Notes: generated from the letters alone by a model not told the origin. A stretch of 64,000 nucleotides of DNA from Hydra vulgaris (GCF_038396675.1 NC_088934.1:38054001-38118000), one strand, 5' to 3'; positions 1-13,214 are shown, counted from the first letter of the stretch. Translations and numbers: made by a program.

Positions 1-10
1 TATATTATAT

Positions 11-277
11 ACATATTTATAAAATTTTGATCAATATATATTGCGTGACAATAGTGAAAAAAAGATTACACATGAGGGATGTAATATTCTAGATATTAAA
101 TACTAATCGTTTGCAATATTTTAGAAGATTGCATAGGAGGGATGTGATATTTTAAGTAAGAATTTCAGTTTTCTTTTTGTGTTATGTTCAAAAATTAAAA
201 GTGATGGGTATGATATACGTAATCTTTTTTTCACTATTGTCACGCAATATGTTTCGATCAAAATTTTATAAATATGA
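11..277. mobile_element. Short TIR element (MITE-like), ~267 bp
   Basis: Bases 11-69 and 219-277 are inverted copies of each other (about 58 bp, few mismatches), including the motif TTGCGTGACAATAGTG and its complement. The core has no ORF; it holds two related GAGGGATGT(A/G)ATATT segments. The shape fits a non-autonomous DNA transposon. The superfamily is not recognised, and no target-site duplication could be set because the left arm starts near the window edge. Confidence 0.7.
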
Positions 278-317
278 ATTTAAAGTATATTATCATTTCA
301 TGCTAACTTCATTTAAG

Positions 318-450
318 GGTACGGAAAGGAAGGTACGGTAAGGAAAGAGGCCTGTACTTTCTGGTTAAATGCACTTCCACGGTGCTCTATGACAAGACCG
401 TTAGGTCTTCTTGGGGCACCTAAATAACAAAAACAAAAAAAAACAAAAAA
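318..450 (+). mobile_element. tRNA-derived SINE, 3' part only
   Basis: About 100 bp match the 3' half of the SINE at 29433-29635: ACGGTAAGGAA, GGTTAAATGC, then the hairpin segment GACAAGACC-GTTA-GGTCTTCT and GGGGCACCTAAATAA, ending in an A-rich tail. The tRNA-like head is missing, so this is a 5'-truncated copy on the plus strand. Confidence 0.75.
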
Positions 451-929
451 TTTATAGTATATCATTGAAAAACGTTTTTAAGAATCTCGTTGTGTTTTTA
501 TTACATTGTTTATATAATTCAATTTTTTCGGACGTACTTGATACACTTCTAAGTGCAATAACTTGAAAGCGCATTCTCGTTTTTATTTTTTCTATGGAGA
601 TATTTTATATATTTCTATGGGGGTATTTTATATTTTCTTTTAATTTTTAATAATATTTTAAATATTAAATACTAAAAATATTTTATATTTACTTTTAATA
701 TATTATATTAAATATTTTATATTAGGGATATTATATATTTTCTATGGGGATATTTTATATATTTATATATACATAAAAAATTTAAACTATTTATGTGAAT
801 ATCTTTATCTGCGTTTAATATCAGTGGACTAACTAGTGCAAGGCAAAAGAAAGCAAAACTTACGGTCCCTTAAGCAACATTAACTTTCGCTCCGAACATT
901 TGAATAAGGAACTGTCAGACGAACTTATA
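451..929. other. AT-rich DNA, no gene seen
   Basis: Low-complexity AT-rich sequence with several TATTTTATATATTT-type repeats around 595-760. No credible ORF or RNA gene was seen. Confidence 0.6.
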
Positions 930-1260
930 ACTTAATTAAAGATATTATTTATAAATCCCCAAATAGTTAGGGAGGTTGTTCAAAATTTATATTATATGGC
1001 AATTTTTGAACACTAAGAGATCATTGCATGACATTAGAGACTTGTAAATGATCTCAATGTTAGTTTAAAATGTTAAAAAAGTGTATATATGAATGTTATA
1101 AACTGGTCGCTCTCAGGCTAATGGCATGGTAGGGAGGTAATCATTTTAGGTTTTATTGTTAACAGACTCCAATAATTTTTAATTTTACGTTAACATGAAT
1201 ATGTTCATGTTTGGAATTTACTCCGCACTGCGGAAAATAAAGGTTTGTTTTGGATCAAAA
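930..1260 (+). repeat. Dispersed repeat, copy 1
   Basis: This stretch aligns by eye with the reverse complement of about 13440-13710. Shared blocks are AATCCCC(T/A)AAATA, GAGG(T/C)(T/C)GTTCAAAATTTATAT, TTGCA(T/C)GACATTAG, and ATGTTTGGA(A/G)TTT(A/G)CTCCG. It is an old diverged copy of a non-coding interspersed element. Confidence 0.55.
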
Positions 1261-1816
1261 ATCAATAACTTTTTTGTTACAAAAGATTAAGTGAAATTTT
1301 GCACAAATGTAAAGCAGTATATGAAGCTTCTAAGGAAATATTTTTATAAAAAAAAATTAAATATAAAGTTTGTAAATAATGGTCAAAAAGTTCAAAATTG
1401 TCATTTTTATTTTATTTTTAACTAAGCATTTTTTTTTTAATTAAATAAAAAAATTTTGAAAGTATTCGAAACATAAAATGCTGAATTGTTTGGAAAATAT
1501 ATTCATATTAAATTCATTTATATGTAAAAAATATTTATACGAGCATTCGGCTAAACTCTAGACAATAAACAAACACGTACTTTTTAAACTTTTTAACAAA
1601 CATTTTCCCTATATTAGGCTTTATTGCTTTATTAATTTGATTTTTTAATTATTGCGTGTAATTCATTAATTTGCATATATTTCAACATTTACATGAATAT
1701 TTCAACATTTACATGGATATCTTCAAGAGTTTGTAAAATGCTTTTATTATAGAAATATTCAGAACAGTTTATTAACAACAACTTTTATACAGTGAGTTTA
1801 ATGGAATAAATTATAG
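1261..1816. other. AT-rich DNA, no gene seen
   Basis: Low-complexity sequence without a credible ORF. It ends in a possible splice acceptor (TTATAG at 1811-1816) in front of the candidate exon. Confidence 0.5.
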
Positions 1817-2010
1817 GTCGACTTTCAAAAGCTGCAAAGTATCTTCATCAAGTTCTTGCTGAACAGTTTTATAATGCTGAGAATTACCATCATTGGTATT
1901 ACCACTTACTTGTTTCGGTTTGTCAACGATTAACCCTAGCTGCTCACGAAAACGTTACTATACCAAGGTTACAACATTTGTTAATTATAGATCAAACAAA
2001 GAATTCGTAA
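1817..2010 (+). CDS. Candidate terminal exon of an unknown gene
   Basis: After a TTATAG acceptor there is an open frame of 64 codons (first full codon at 1819, stop TAA 2008-2010). Its protein is of normal complexity, unlike the surrounding low-complexity frames: it starts RLSKAAKYLHQVLAEQF, has NYHHWYYHLLVSVC in the middle and ends near IIDQTKNS. I do not recognise the family. It could be the last exon of a gene lying mostly left of the window, or a pseudogene scrap. No other exon was found nearby, so this rests on composition and the acceptor only. Confidence 0.35.
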
Positions 2011-2660
2011 ATAATTATGCATAAGGCAAAATATTATGAACAACCGAAACGTCTGTTAGTTTTGCAGGGGATATATCAATATAATTATAAAGATATCTTA
2101 AAGTGTTTGTTTGACATAATTTATGAACCTAATTACAATTTAATACATTTGTGTTGGTATATTTAAAAAAAATATGCTACACTTAAAAGCAGTTGGAATG
2201 AATTACGTAATATATAAATTTCATTTTGCGCTGTGATAACAACAAAAAGTATTTATCTCAGTACATTACTGAAGCCAACATAGCTATTTGTATCGACTTG
2301 GTGTTCAAAGATATAATTGTTTTTATAATAATAAGTTAAAAGTAACTTAAGTTATTTTTAAATTATTGTTATAAAAGAAACCAAATATCAATTAAAGTTT
2401 GCTACTTATATAAAAACGAAACCAATTTGAAAATGAAAGAAATTTGTTTAGAAAGTTTACCGTCTCTGTTTTTCAGCATTCTGAATGAAATAAATTATTT
2501 TTTCAAGATGGCCGAATAAGTCCCGAATATTTCAAAAAATGATACTAAATACTGAAAACAGTTTTTTGAATGGGGGGTAAAAGTTATTTATGCAAAAACA
2601 AATTTGGTAGAAAAATTAACACTACTATAGTTTATCTAAATCTAACGTAACATAATTGTT
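2011..2660. other. AT-rich DNA, no gene seen
   Basis: No long ORF, RNA gene or clear repeat seen. Confidence 0.5.
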
Positions 2661-2710
2661 AAGCATACTCATTTAGGTGTGATATAAGCATACTCATTTA
2701 GGAGTGATAT
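2661..2710. repeat. 25-bp direct tandem duplication
   Basis: AAGCATACTCATTTAGG followed by (T/A)GTGATAT occurs at 2661-2685 and immediately again at 2686-2710 with a single difference. The following GTGATAT...ACTTCAGTTTTCTT resembles 145-175 in the first element, suggesting a relic of the same family. Confidence 0.7.
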
Positions 2711-3261
2711 TGAAAATAATAACTTCAGTTTTCTTAAAAAAATGGTTTTTCATGGATAATTTTCACAAATAATGTCTGATTATAAAAGTCAAGTTACATT
2801 CATTGAAAACAAACACCAATACGTGCTTTTATGAAAAAATCAAATCCATAGACTTATCTATAGCTAAACCCCAAGGTACTTTATGTTGAAAATTACATCT
2901 TATCTAAATAAAACTACGCATAACAATTTTTTATAGTCGCATTACTTTTACTAGATTATAATAGTGATTAAAATAATCTTTCCATACATACCAAATATGT
3001 CATACTTTTTGATGAAAAAACTTACATATATTGTAGTTGAAAAAACTTAGTTGCATTGAGTCTACCTATATTATATATTTTTGATATTTTGATTTTGATA
3101 TATTATGAGTGTACGTAAATTATACATAATTATATATGAGTTACGTAAAGTAATTTAAGCTTCAAAGTAATTCGGATTTTTACATCAAGATAAGTAAAAG
3201 AGCCATCCCTAAATTACATTTTTCAAATAAAATTTTAATTATTTTTGTATTGTTTATTTTT

Positions 3262-3459
3262 ATTGCTCCGTAAAACTTTTTTTATTGCTCCGTAAAACTT
3301 TTTTTATTGCTCCGTAAAACTTTTTTTATTGCTTCGTAAAACTTTTTTTATTGCTCCGTAAAACTTTTTTTATTGCTCCGTAAAACTTTTTTTATTGCTC
3401 CGTAAAACTTTTTTTATTGCTCCGTAAAACTTTTTTTATTGCTCAGTAAAAAAACTTTT
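3262..3459. repeat. 22-bp minisatellite, 9 units
   Basis: A 22-bp unit beginning ATTGCTCCGTAAAAC followed by a run of T occurs at 3262, 3284, 3306, 3328, 3350, 3372, 3394, 3416 and 3438. Seven units look identical; the fourth has GCTTCG and the last has GCTCAG. Near identity of the units implies recent homogenisation. Confidence 0.9.
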
Positions 3460-4269
<810 letters not shown>

Positions 4270-4694
4270 CAAATCTCTTTTTGCAATATATATATAAATT
4301 ATATACATTTAAGTATTTTTTATATATATGTATTTGTAAAAGTGACATCTTTAACTGTATGTGTACTAATATAAGTTAATAAGCATTGTGCTTTCTCACC
4401 TGCCAAATAAACGGAGGAAGGAAGGGGGGAGGGAAGGAGGAGGAGAGTACCTTTTGTTTTTATTTGAGATTTTTATGACTCTCCTAGAGACTTATTAGGG
4501 ATCCATCCTTCAATTTTTATTTTAAAGTGATTCTTAAACTCTTTTTCCGTTTTCTCCTTTTTCTCCTTTTTTCTCATTTTTCACATGTCATTTCCCCCGC
4601 GCCTTTGCAATTGTAGTAAGTTAAAAAATACAGTATAAGGAAAAAAAAAAGAAAGGTATTCTAGGTTTAAAAAAAAAATTTAATTAAATTTAAA

Positions 4695-4950
4695 ACAGTT
4701 AATAAAGCTTATGAACTTGCTTTCATAAGTTGCATTGATATGCAACTTATCAACTTGCTTCTTGCACTCAGTCTTCAATGGCTCTGTTATAGGTAGTGCG
4801 CTTGCAACTAGATCCACGTGTAGTCTGTTTTTGTGTTTGGTTTTAACTACAATAATTTAGCTAAGCCAGCTTCACATTCCCATGAGGTCTGAAGTGCAAT
4901 AAGAACTTGTAAAGCTGCTTTGCTCAGGATTAGAATGTTCTATTATATTA
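4695..4950 (-). pseudogene. hAT transposase C-terminal fragment (ZBED/SCAND3-like)
   Basis: On the minus strand, frames joined by shifts give KAALQVLIALQTSWECEAG followed by a basic segment and LHVDLVASALP. This is the pattern of the hAT C-terminal dimerisation region (TSxxCExGFSxLxxLKxKxRxxLxVxxxLRxALS) known from ZBED- and SCAND3-type proteins. A stop after AKLL and a frameshift make it non-functional. No N-terminal part, TIRs or target duplication were seen. Confidence 0.5.
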
Positions 4951-5444
4951 TATTATATATTTTATATATTATTTAACTTTAAAACTATCATCAGATACCA
5001 AGGTAATCGATACTTGTTAACAAATGTATTTTTAAAATAAAATTGATAAAAAGAACTAATTATTTGTAGTTATAGAAAGCTCTCAGAAGACTGAAGTCAA
5101 TCTTTTTATCAAGTATCTTATTCTAGACGTGTAATAAATCAGTTGCATATGTATATGTGTGTGTTACAAATGTGTCTTATTACAATTTTTTTTTTAATAT
5201 CTTTTTCTGTTAAAAGCTAAGTTACATTTTGTTTTTCATTAGGGTTATTTTTTTATTAGTTTTGTTTTTAAATTTTTAATTAGAATTTAAAAAAATATTC
5301 GTACAGTTGTTTAATTTAATTATTGCAGATTTTAACTATGTTTTCAGAGAGTGTTCGTTGTTTAAATTTATTAGTGATTTGTTTCTAGAAATTTTTTTTG
5401 TTTTTCATTTAAACAATTTCGGGTTGTTTTATCAGTTATTTTGG

Positions 5445-5757
5445 TTCAAGAGATATTTTCAATATATTCTGCAACTTTTCTAGATGACTCGAATCTATTT
5501 TTCTTGAATAATCTTACAATCAAGTGATCTTCTTTGACGGTAGTCTTACGTGTGCGCCCACTTCCTTTCAAAATCTTTGCACTTTGTTGATTTCAAAATC
5601 TTTACACTTTGTTTTCAAACTTTTTTACAATATTTGAAATGGTGGTACGTGGAACTCCAGTCACTTTTTTGATAGTTCTGTTAGTTGTTTTTTTTGTTTA
5701 ACTAAACCCAAAATTAATTTTTGTTGATTCTTATTCAAATATAGTTTTGCTAGAGCC
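5445..5757 (-). pseudogene. Tc1/mariner transposase HTH fragment
   Basis: Minus-strand frames read KKVTGVPRTTISNIVKKFEN, then GSGRTRKTTVKEDHLIVRLF and SSRKVAEYIENIS. This is the paired helix-turn-helix layout of Tc1-like transposases: recognition helix, a GR(T/P)RK linker, then the second HTH. Several frameshifts separate the parts and the DDE catalytic domain is absent. Confidence 0.6.
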
Positions 5758-7207
5758 ATGATTGCTAAAATATAGATTTGCTCCTAATTTTTTAATAAAA
5801 TAATTTTTTCGAGAAAATTTTACCTTCAGAAAAATATTAAGATTTTACAAAACAAATTACAAATTAGAATTAAATTCTTTATTTTTAATGAAAAAGAATT
5901 GTCCAATTAAATTTTTCTGCATAAATTAATAAAAATATCAAACATCTAATTTTAATGGTTTAAAATATACAAATGAGTAAACTTTATGATCTAAATTGTG
6001 CAACACTTGTTTGTCTGTGATAAACGGTTCAGATAAAAACAAAAGAGTACTGTTATTTAGAATAGGAGCAGACAATACACCATTATTAATAGCTAAGCAG
6101 CGTCATTTTATTTATGTCCCCTTGTATATTTCCAACACACAATAAAAATTTACATAATAAAAATTTGGCTATATCACATATAGCCAAGTTTTCAGAATAG
6201 ACTCTCTTAAAGACTACTAGTAAAAATTAATCTCAATAAACCCATTTCATTACTTTTGAGCAAAAATTAATCGATTTATTTTACACAGGAAATTATTTAT
6301 TTTACAAAAAGTTAAAAAGTCATTATTTATTTTTATTTTACAAAAGTTAAAAACTCTAATGAAAATGCTCATAAAAAAAGTTGATTTGAAAATTTCGAGC
6401 TAAAATTTGAAACAAAAATTGTAAAAAAGCAAAATAAAAATAAAAATATAATTTGATGCAACTCTCCATACAGCAAAAATGTTTCAACAAATATTGGGAA
6501 AGCGCTTTTAAAATTGATAGATAAACACATATCCTCCTACTAATAAATTGCACAAAAGTTTTCTCAGAAATCAAAGTTATATAAGTATTTCTCAGAAACA
6601 CTATTAAAGTAAAGTATAGCTGTACAAATAACATAGAAAAAATTTTAAAAGACCACAATGTTGCATTGATTATAAAAATGAAATTCTTGAAAAAAAACAC
6701 TTGAAAATTGTAATTGCAAACAAAAAATTGATTTCCCTATCAATGGCAAATGCTTATCAAAAAATAAAATCAATTCCTTACAATGTATAGAGACGTGTTT
6801 TTCACGATCCAGGAGTAATGCAAAATCACGTGTATATTACGGGAAGTTTTGCTCGAGTTTAACACGTGCTTTTTTGAGATTTTAAAGTCAAATTTAAATG
6901 TCACATGCTTTTATCGGTGGTTTCACATTCCTTACGGAAATTTATTATTGTATAGCACTACGTTTTTGTTACGGTGAAACGATTAACATTTTAACAGGTG
7001 TTTTTGGTAAATTGTAATAATTAATTTCACCGGATGAAAACCATTCTTGGCTTTTGTTGTTCTTTTTGTTTTTGAAGGTTTTAAACACACATCAGAAACC
7101 AAGAGTAACTTTTTTCTGAGTTGTGCCAGTTAGGTAGTTACTATTGCTAGTAATTGCAAAATAATGAATGCAAGTACATAAAATACTAACTATTACAAGT
7201 ATCTGCA
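5758..7207. other. No gene seen
   Basis: AT-rich sequence. A 114-residue open frame on the minus strand at 6356-6700 is hydrophobic and Phe-rich, as expected from A-rich DNA, and I do not call it a gene. Confidence 0.5.
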
Positions 7208-7285
7208 ACCCAGTGGGCATGCGTTGTCCGGGGGACGTCCGTGAGACGTCTGGAGCACGTCCCCAGACAACGGTTGCCCACTAGG
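7208..7285. mobile_element. GC-rich palindromic mini-element, ~78 bp
   Basis: The ends CCCAGTGGGCA...GCGTTGTC and GACAACGGTTGCCCACTAGG are inverted copies. Between them lie three ACGTC/GACGT motifs (GGACGTCC, GAGACGTCTGG, GCACGTCCC). The GC content is far above the neighbourhood. The structure fits a tiny non-autonomous DNA element or a foldback element. Confidence 0.6.
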
Positions 7286-7468
7286 AATAATGACTAAAGC
7301 AAAAGACATAAACTATTTGTAAAACTGCTTAATTGTAAAAAAAATTATGGTTTTGTTTGAGTACATTTTATTAAATAATATTTTTTTATTTAAAAATTTT
7401 TTGAATATGTATTTTACGCATATCTTTTTAAAACCATTACAATATGTCAATTTTAATATAGAGATTGA

Positions 7469-8400
7469 GTGGAATATACTAACAGTAGTTTCCTAATTTT
7501 GTGTTATGTTTTTAAAGCAGTAGTTACGCTTGTAACAAATGGTTTTCTGATTTTGGGCTTACAAATTATAAACAATAATAAAAAGTATACTCGAAACGAG
7601 AAACTCGTTATTGTTCCATCAATTATTGATATATTAAATGCTCTGATAGTTTCACCATCTCAAATTATGTTACTTAAACTAATTGATAACTTTGGTTGCA
7701 TAGAGATATCTATAATATCATTTTTTCGAGTTTGGTTATTACGCTTATCAAGCTCAATTTTTATATTAATTTCTTTTGAGCGTTATATTACTGTGCTTTA
7801 TAACAACAAGATTTGTGGCTTTACAATTAAAGACTCCTATATACTTGGATACCTATCATTAGTTGTTATTTTTACATGTAGTATTGCTGTCTTGTTTAGT
7901 GTAGTGTATGCTACATCAAGCTTGCATCTACAGCTTATTCTCTATATTGGGACTGGTTTTGTAACGCTGACTTCATTGTTTATGATTGTTTTCGCAAATC
8001 TTTTAATGCTCATTTAAACTAAAAAAAAAACTAAAAAAAAAGTTCTGTTCAAGTTCAGAACAACATTAAAATCGAAAATTACGTCACAAAAACCGTAGTA
8101 ATAATTTCACTTACACATGTAATATTTTACGCACCATGCTTGATAGCGCAGTTTTATTTGTCATTTGTTTTCCCAAAAGATGTTATTTCTCTCATTCCTG
8201 CAGTTCACCGGGTGTTCATATGGACCATAGTCATTAGAGAAGTTAGTTCCTGGATAAATGCATTGATTCATGCCTATAAAAATAAAAAAGTTTCCAAAAT
8301 ATTTGGTTTAAGAAAAAACTTATTATTATCAATTCTATGTCTACAGGTAAAACCAATGCAAGAAACCACTTCTGATAGCAAATCAACAACTGCAATGTAA
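7469..8400 (+). pseudogene. Class A GPCR, single exon, frame-disrupted
   Basis: The first frame (7469-8017, 182 aa) carries TM1 to TM5 of a rhodopsin-like receptor. It has an ERY motif in FERYITVL at the end of TM3, the usual DRY position. A stop TAA at 8015-8017 falls at the start of intracellular loop 3, in an A-rich run. TM6 (VVIISLTHVIFYAPCLI, keeping the conserved Pro) and TM7 (ending WINALIHAYKNKKV, a weak NPxxY position) continue in another frame from about 8035 to the stop at 8398-8400. Frame 1 has extra stops at 8020 and 8032, so one indel alone may not restore it. A homopolymer assembly error in the A runs is an alternative to a true pseudogene. The ligand cannot be inferred. Confidence 0.75.
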
Positions 8401-8482
8401 AAAAACTTTAAGCGCAGTTTTGCTTAAATTACGAAATAAATTTTATATTGGATTAATTACTGAGAAAATATTCGTAGTTTAG

Positions 8483-8697
<215 letters not shown>

Positions 8698-8754
8698 AGT
8701 GTGTTAACTTTTTAATGTATACAATTTTTGTTTATTGTTATGAAATAAAAAATT

Positions 8755-8990
8755 TATTTTTGAATTGTTCAATTGTTATTGATTCTATAATATATGGCGT
8801 ACACCATTCCAAGCTTCTCTAACTCTACGTGAAAAGAAATTAAATCTAGCATTACTCTTACAGTATGTCTTTGTTAACTTTTGGTTATGACCAAAAAAGT
8901 TGTAATGTTTTAATTGAGTTTTACATATTGAGACGTTTATCAAATTAATCTCCGCATATCCAATTAATCTCCTCCACCTTTTTGTATTTT
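8755..8990 (-). pseudogene. LINE 3' ORF2 tail fragment
   Basis: The minus-strand translation contains LKHYNFFGHNQKLTKTYCKS and FNFFSRRVREAWNGVRHIL. This matches the extreme C-terminal module of L2/CR1-like ORF2 proteins (RGHxxKLxK...NFFxxRVVxxWNxLP), also seen at 22173-22645. Only this tail is present. Confidence 0.6.
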
Positions 8991-9070
8991 ATATTGAAAA
9001 ATATAAAATACAAAAAGGTTATGAAGAGAAAATAGGACTAAAGCTAGTGTTACTAGTCATCTAGTCAAAT

Positions 9071-9412
<342 letters not shown>

Positions 9413-9773
9413 GTTCGACGCTCCCCTCACCAAGAGGGGGAGAGGGGTAATTGAAGTATTTTGCCCCGGGCATCACAGTCTATGGAGCATTACATTTGCC
9501 TTATGATTTAAAAAGTTATAGTAATGACAAAAAATTTAACTTATAACATATTTAAAGGTTAAGCAATTTTGTGTTTTAACGGTCTCTTTAAATTTTGTTT
9601 ACATTTAAAATAGGATAATTATTACTTTTCAAGGTTTCCATTTGAACGCGTTTTCATTGGCCTTTTGTTTGCATAATAAAGAAAAGAGCGTTTAAAAAGA
9701 TTCTTATTTAACAGTTTGTAGATGTTTTTCTAGTTATTTAACTTATTTTTGCTTAAACTTTGTATGCCTGTGG

Positions 9774-9956
9774 CAGGCCCGAAGCAACCGAGGGGCAACA
9801 GGGGCATTCGCCCCACAATAGTTTTTTAAATAAATGATTTTGAAAAAATTGACTGAGAAAATGATTAAAGAAAAAAAAAGGTCAATAAAACTATTTTGGG
9901 GCCCCTTAATCCAGCACTGCCCCCCTCCCCCCTATATAATTGTTCTTACGGGCCTG
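9774..9956. mobile_element. Candidate short TIR element
   Basis: CAGGCCCG at 9774 and its complement CGGGCCTG ending at 9956 bracket a region containing GGGGCAACAGGGGCATTCGCCCC and GGGGCCCCTTAATCCAGCACT. The CAG start would suit a hAT-type MITE, but flanking 8-mers (GCCTGTGG and TCCGTGGA) match only with a shift. Confidence 0.35.
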
Positions 9957-10248
9957 TCCGTGGATACTTTAGTGCGTGTTTATGTTTTTGACTCGCTTGT
10001 CAAAATCAAATATTTTGACAACAAAGTAAACAAAAAAATAAAATACATTCCGATTATATTTTGACGTGAAACTTTTTTTCATTGGGTATTTTAAAGGTAA
10101 GTACTTTTCAAGTACTGGCTTTTGCTCTGTAATTAATAACACTAAAGTAATTATAAAAATTTTAATTTAAAAAATTTAAAAAGATAGTATTCTTTGCATC
10201 GTCATAAGTTTTAGCATAAATAATAAAAGACCTCAACAATTGAACCAG

Positions 10249-12533
10249 ATGTCTGGAGCTGCTAGGAAAAAAAGAGCGATGATTTGGAAAGAAAACGAAA
10301 GCAAAAACTAACGAACGCTGTTAGATTGCGTTCGTTGGACAAAAAATAAAGATAAAAGCAAGTAGGTAGTTAAATTATTTCAAAATCTTGTGACACCCAT
10401 GGAAAAGTAATTAAAATAATTCTGTTTATCAATACTTCTTTATATTTCTATGATGTAGAGATCGTTATCAATGACTCTAACGAGTTGCCAGATCATAATT
10501 CCGACAAACCATTTCTTGGCGATGATATTGGTGACTGCCAAAAACGTCACAACCTTTAAAAAAAATCAGTTTCATTTTGTAGTTAATCGTCACAATGACC
10601 AACAAATTTATAAAAGTGATCTTTCTCTACAAACTCGACCAACTGAAAAGTTTCAGATTACATAAAAAGTCATTGATAAAGCGATATTTACCGTGAATGT
10701 AAACCATCTACAATTCGCTTGAAAATTCAAAAGCCCTTTGATCATCAATAAATTTAGCTTTTAGGGGTAAGAAAATTGTTTTCAAAATTTAAATCAAAAG
10801 ATACTCCAAAATGGGAATGGAAACTTCTTTGGAGCGTTCGAATTAATTGCTCGCCACAACAAAAACTTGCAAGATCATATGCATCTTATTGCTAAGCATC
10901 AAGAAGAAGAAAAATGCATGCAAGCTCGTTACTTTTCCTGTTAATCGCGTAATAAATTTATCAAGGTTTGCGGCAAATTAGTGGTTCAAGAAGTTATTCG
11001 AGAATTCAAAAAATCAATATATTTCACCATCATCACGGACAGCACTGCCGATTTATACCACAGCGAGCAAACTACTTTTGTTTTTCGTATTTTGCTTTTT
11101 AGTGACAATCAGCTGTGGGAGGTCAAATAAAGACTCCTTAAGCTAAAAGAACTTGAAAAGAAGATGGGATATGATATAACAAAGTTTATATTAAATGTGT
11201 TGGAAGAGAATGAGCTTGACATAAAAAATTGTCGTGGTCAAAGCTACGACAATAGCGCTAATATGGCAGGTATTTACAATGGAGTTTAAGCTTTGATTCG
11301 GCAGAATAATCCACAAGCAATTTTAATTCCTTGCTCTGCTTACAGTTTGAACTTATGAGCAGTACGCGCTATTGAATCATTGGCTCCTGCAAAATTCAAT
11401 TTTGGAAATACTCAAAAAGTATACTATCTGTTCAGCTGCAGCCTAGTTAGTTGGAAATTTTTTCAAAAGGAGACAGAAAAAACATTGCATAAACTTTATG
11501 TTAAACAATGGAGCTCAAGTATTGAAGCAGTCAAGCCACAAGTAAAAAAACAAAAAGAGAACTTGAAATCATTACATCGTCTAAAAGAGTGAGACCTTCC
11601 AGGCGAATGTAGTAATGAAGTGCATTATTTAACTAAATGGATGAATTCTTTTGAATTTGTTATTTTCACTACTTTTGGGTTTAAATGTTTGATAGCAGTT
11701 AACAACGTGAGCCTTCTGCTTCAATCCACTCAACTCACTCTTTTAGACGATGTAATGATTTCAAGATTTTTCAAAGATTCTAAATGGCCTTTTGATGGAT
11801 TAAATCCTTCTGTTTTAGGACCTTATTTTGATAGAGGCAACAGAAGTTGCAAAGAACTTAAAGTTTGATAAAACCATGTTTGCTGTGAAAAGCTCGCAAA
11901 AAAAGAAGGTTTTCCCTGATGAAACTGCTTGCTACAACTACACAGAAACATTAAATAACTTTGAGTGTAATTTCTTCAATATTGCACTCAACAATCTGAC
12001 TAATCAAATGAAGTTGAGATTTAAAGTAATATAAGAGGAATGTAACAAGTTTTTCTTCCTTTGGTCTTCACAGAAATCTCAAACAGAAGAAGTCCTTGGT
12101 TTAAAAGCTGAGAATCTGGCTAAATTTTATCCAGAAGTCTTATGTGGAAACAAATTTTCCGATAAAGTTTGTTATTTTTTGTCCTTAAGAAGAAATATTC
12201 TAGCCAACGAAAAGCCTGTCGAACTTCTAAATGAAGTTTATGCAAAGGGGCTCATTCAATATTTCAATAAATGTGTGTTTGACTTTCTATCATTAACCGT
12301 TTCAACATCTGAAGATCTTTTAGCAAGTTAGTTAGCTATCATCAAAGATTATATTCGTTCCACAATGGACCAGGAGCGATTGTGCTGCTTGGTGATTCTT
12401 TCATTTGAATCAGATATAGCCAATAACGTTTCTTATAAAAAATTTTATTTCAAAATTTGCCGCTTAGAAGGCTCGAAGATCTGCATTCTGTTAAGGAAGT
12501 TCCACAATTCACCAGTTAGAAAACAAAAAACTT
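10249..12533 (+). pseudogene. hAT transposase, ZMYM1/DUF4371 type, heavily mutated
   Basis: Pieces in changing frames spell out one hAT protein of the ZMYM1-like group. The order is: start MSGAARKKRAMIW (ATG at 10249), the catalytic-core segment IYFTIITDSTADLYHSEQ near 11010-11065, NCRGQSYDNSANMAGIYNG near 11230-11285, a PCSAYSLNL segment, a W-containing block before the helical insert at 11380-11592, and the C-terminal dimerisation stretch near 12290-12410 ending in DYIRSTMDQERLCCLVILS. At least five stops (for example after GIYNGV, in ARYFSC and after LLAS) plus frameshifts show long decay. No introns, TIRs or target duplication could be defined. The family is recognised from its conserved words, not from a search. 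Confidence 0.8.
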
Positions 12534-13011
12534 ACCCTAATTAACCTAATTAAGATAAAAAATTAAAAACTCATAAACATTACAAATAAATAGTTGTAGA
12601 ATCTTCTTTCATATGAGAATGAATTATCTAAATTTACTGGTATTCAAACAAATTTGAATCATTTAGAAGTAAATAACTTTTTCAATTCAAAAGTAAAATG
12701 TCGACTTTACTTAAATAAATGTTCAACATTCTTTTCTAAAAAAAAACGATACCAAAACATGTATTTATATTTGAAATTTTCAGAGGTGGGTTTTCTTTTT
12801 TCAACACCTACCTAAAATCGTTTCTTGCATTTTTTTTGGACGAGGTTTTTCAAAAAAAACAAACGCTTTTTTTCCAAAATAGAAAGTCACGTGACTAAAC
12901 TCCCTACCAAAATACATTTCCAAAGCAAGAACAATAAACCAGACAGTCTTTTAAAACAAATTAAAAATTAAATTTTCACACTTTTAAACGACTGATGTAA
13001 ATAATATTGAG

Positions 13012-13014
<3 letters not shown>
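12534..13014. other. No gene seen
   Basis: AT-rich sequence downstream of the hAT relic with no recognised feature. Confidence 0.5.
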
Positions 13015-13046
<32 letters not shown>

Positions 13047-13060
13047 TAATAATAATAGTA
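13015..13060. repeat. (TAA)n microsatellite
   Basis: About 14 copies of TAA/AAT with one AAC interruption. Confidence 0.85.
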
Positions 13061-13214
13061 ATGAAAAAATTAAAGTTAAAAAAGTAAAAGTAAATTACCT
13101 TAAAAAAAATGGATAACTTTTCATAATCACAACAGCCGCTTTATTTAATATAATGAATTTAGTTGGGTGTTTATTTAATATAATGGTAAATTTATTTGAT
13201 ATAATGAATTTAGT

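Noticed and set aside
3262-3459. CRISPR-like array
   Set aside because: Units are directly tandem with no unique spacers and the DNA is eukaryotic; it is a minisatellite.
6356-6700. 114-aa minus-strand frame
   Set aside because: Phe/Ile/Leu-rich composition expected from A-rich DNA; no motif, no splice context.
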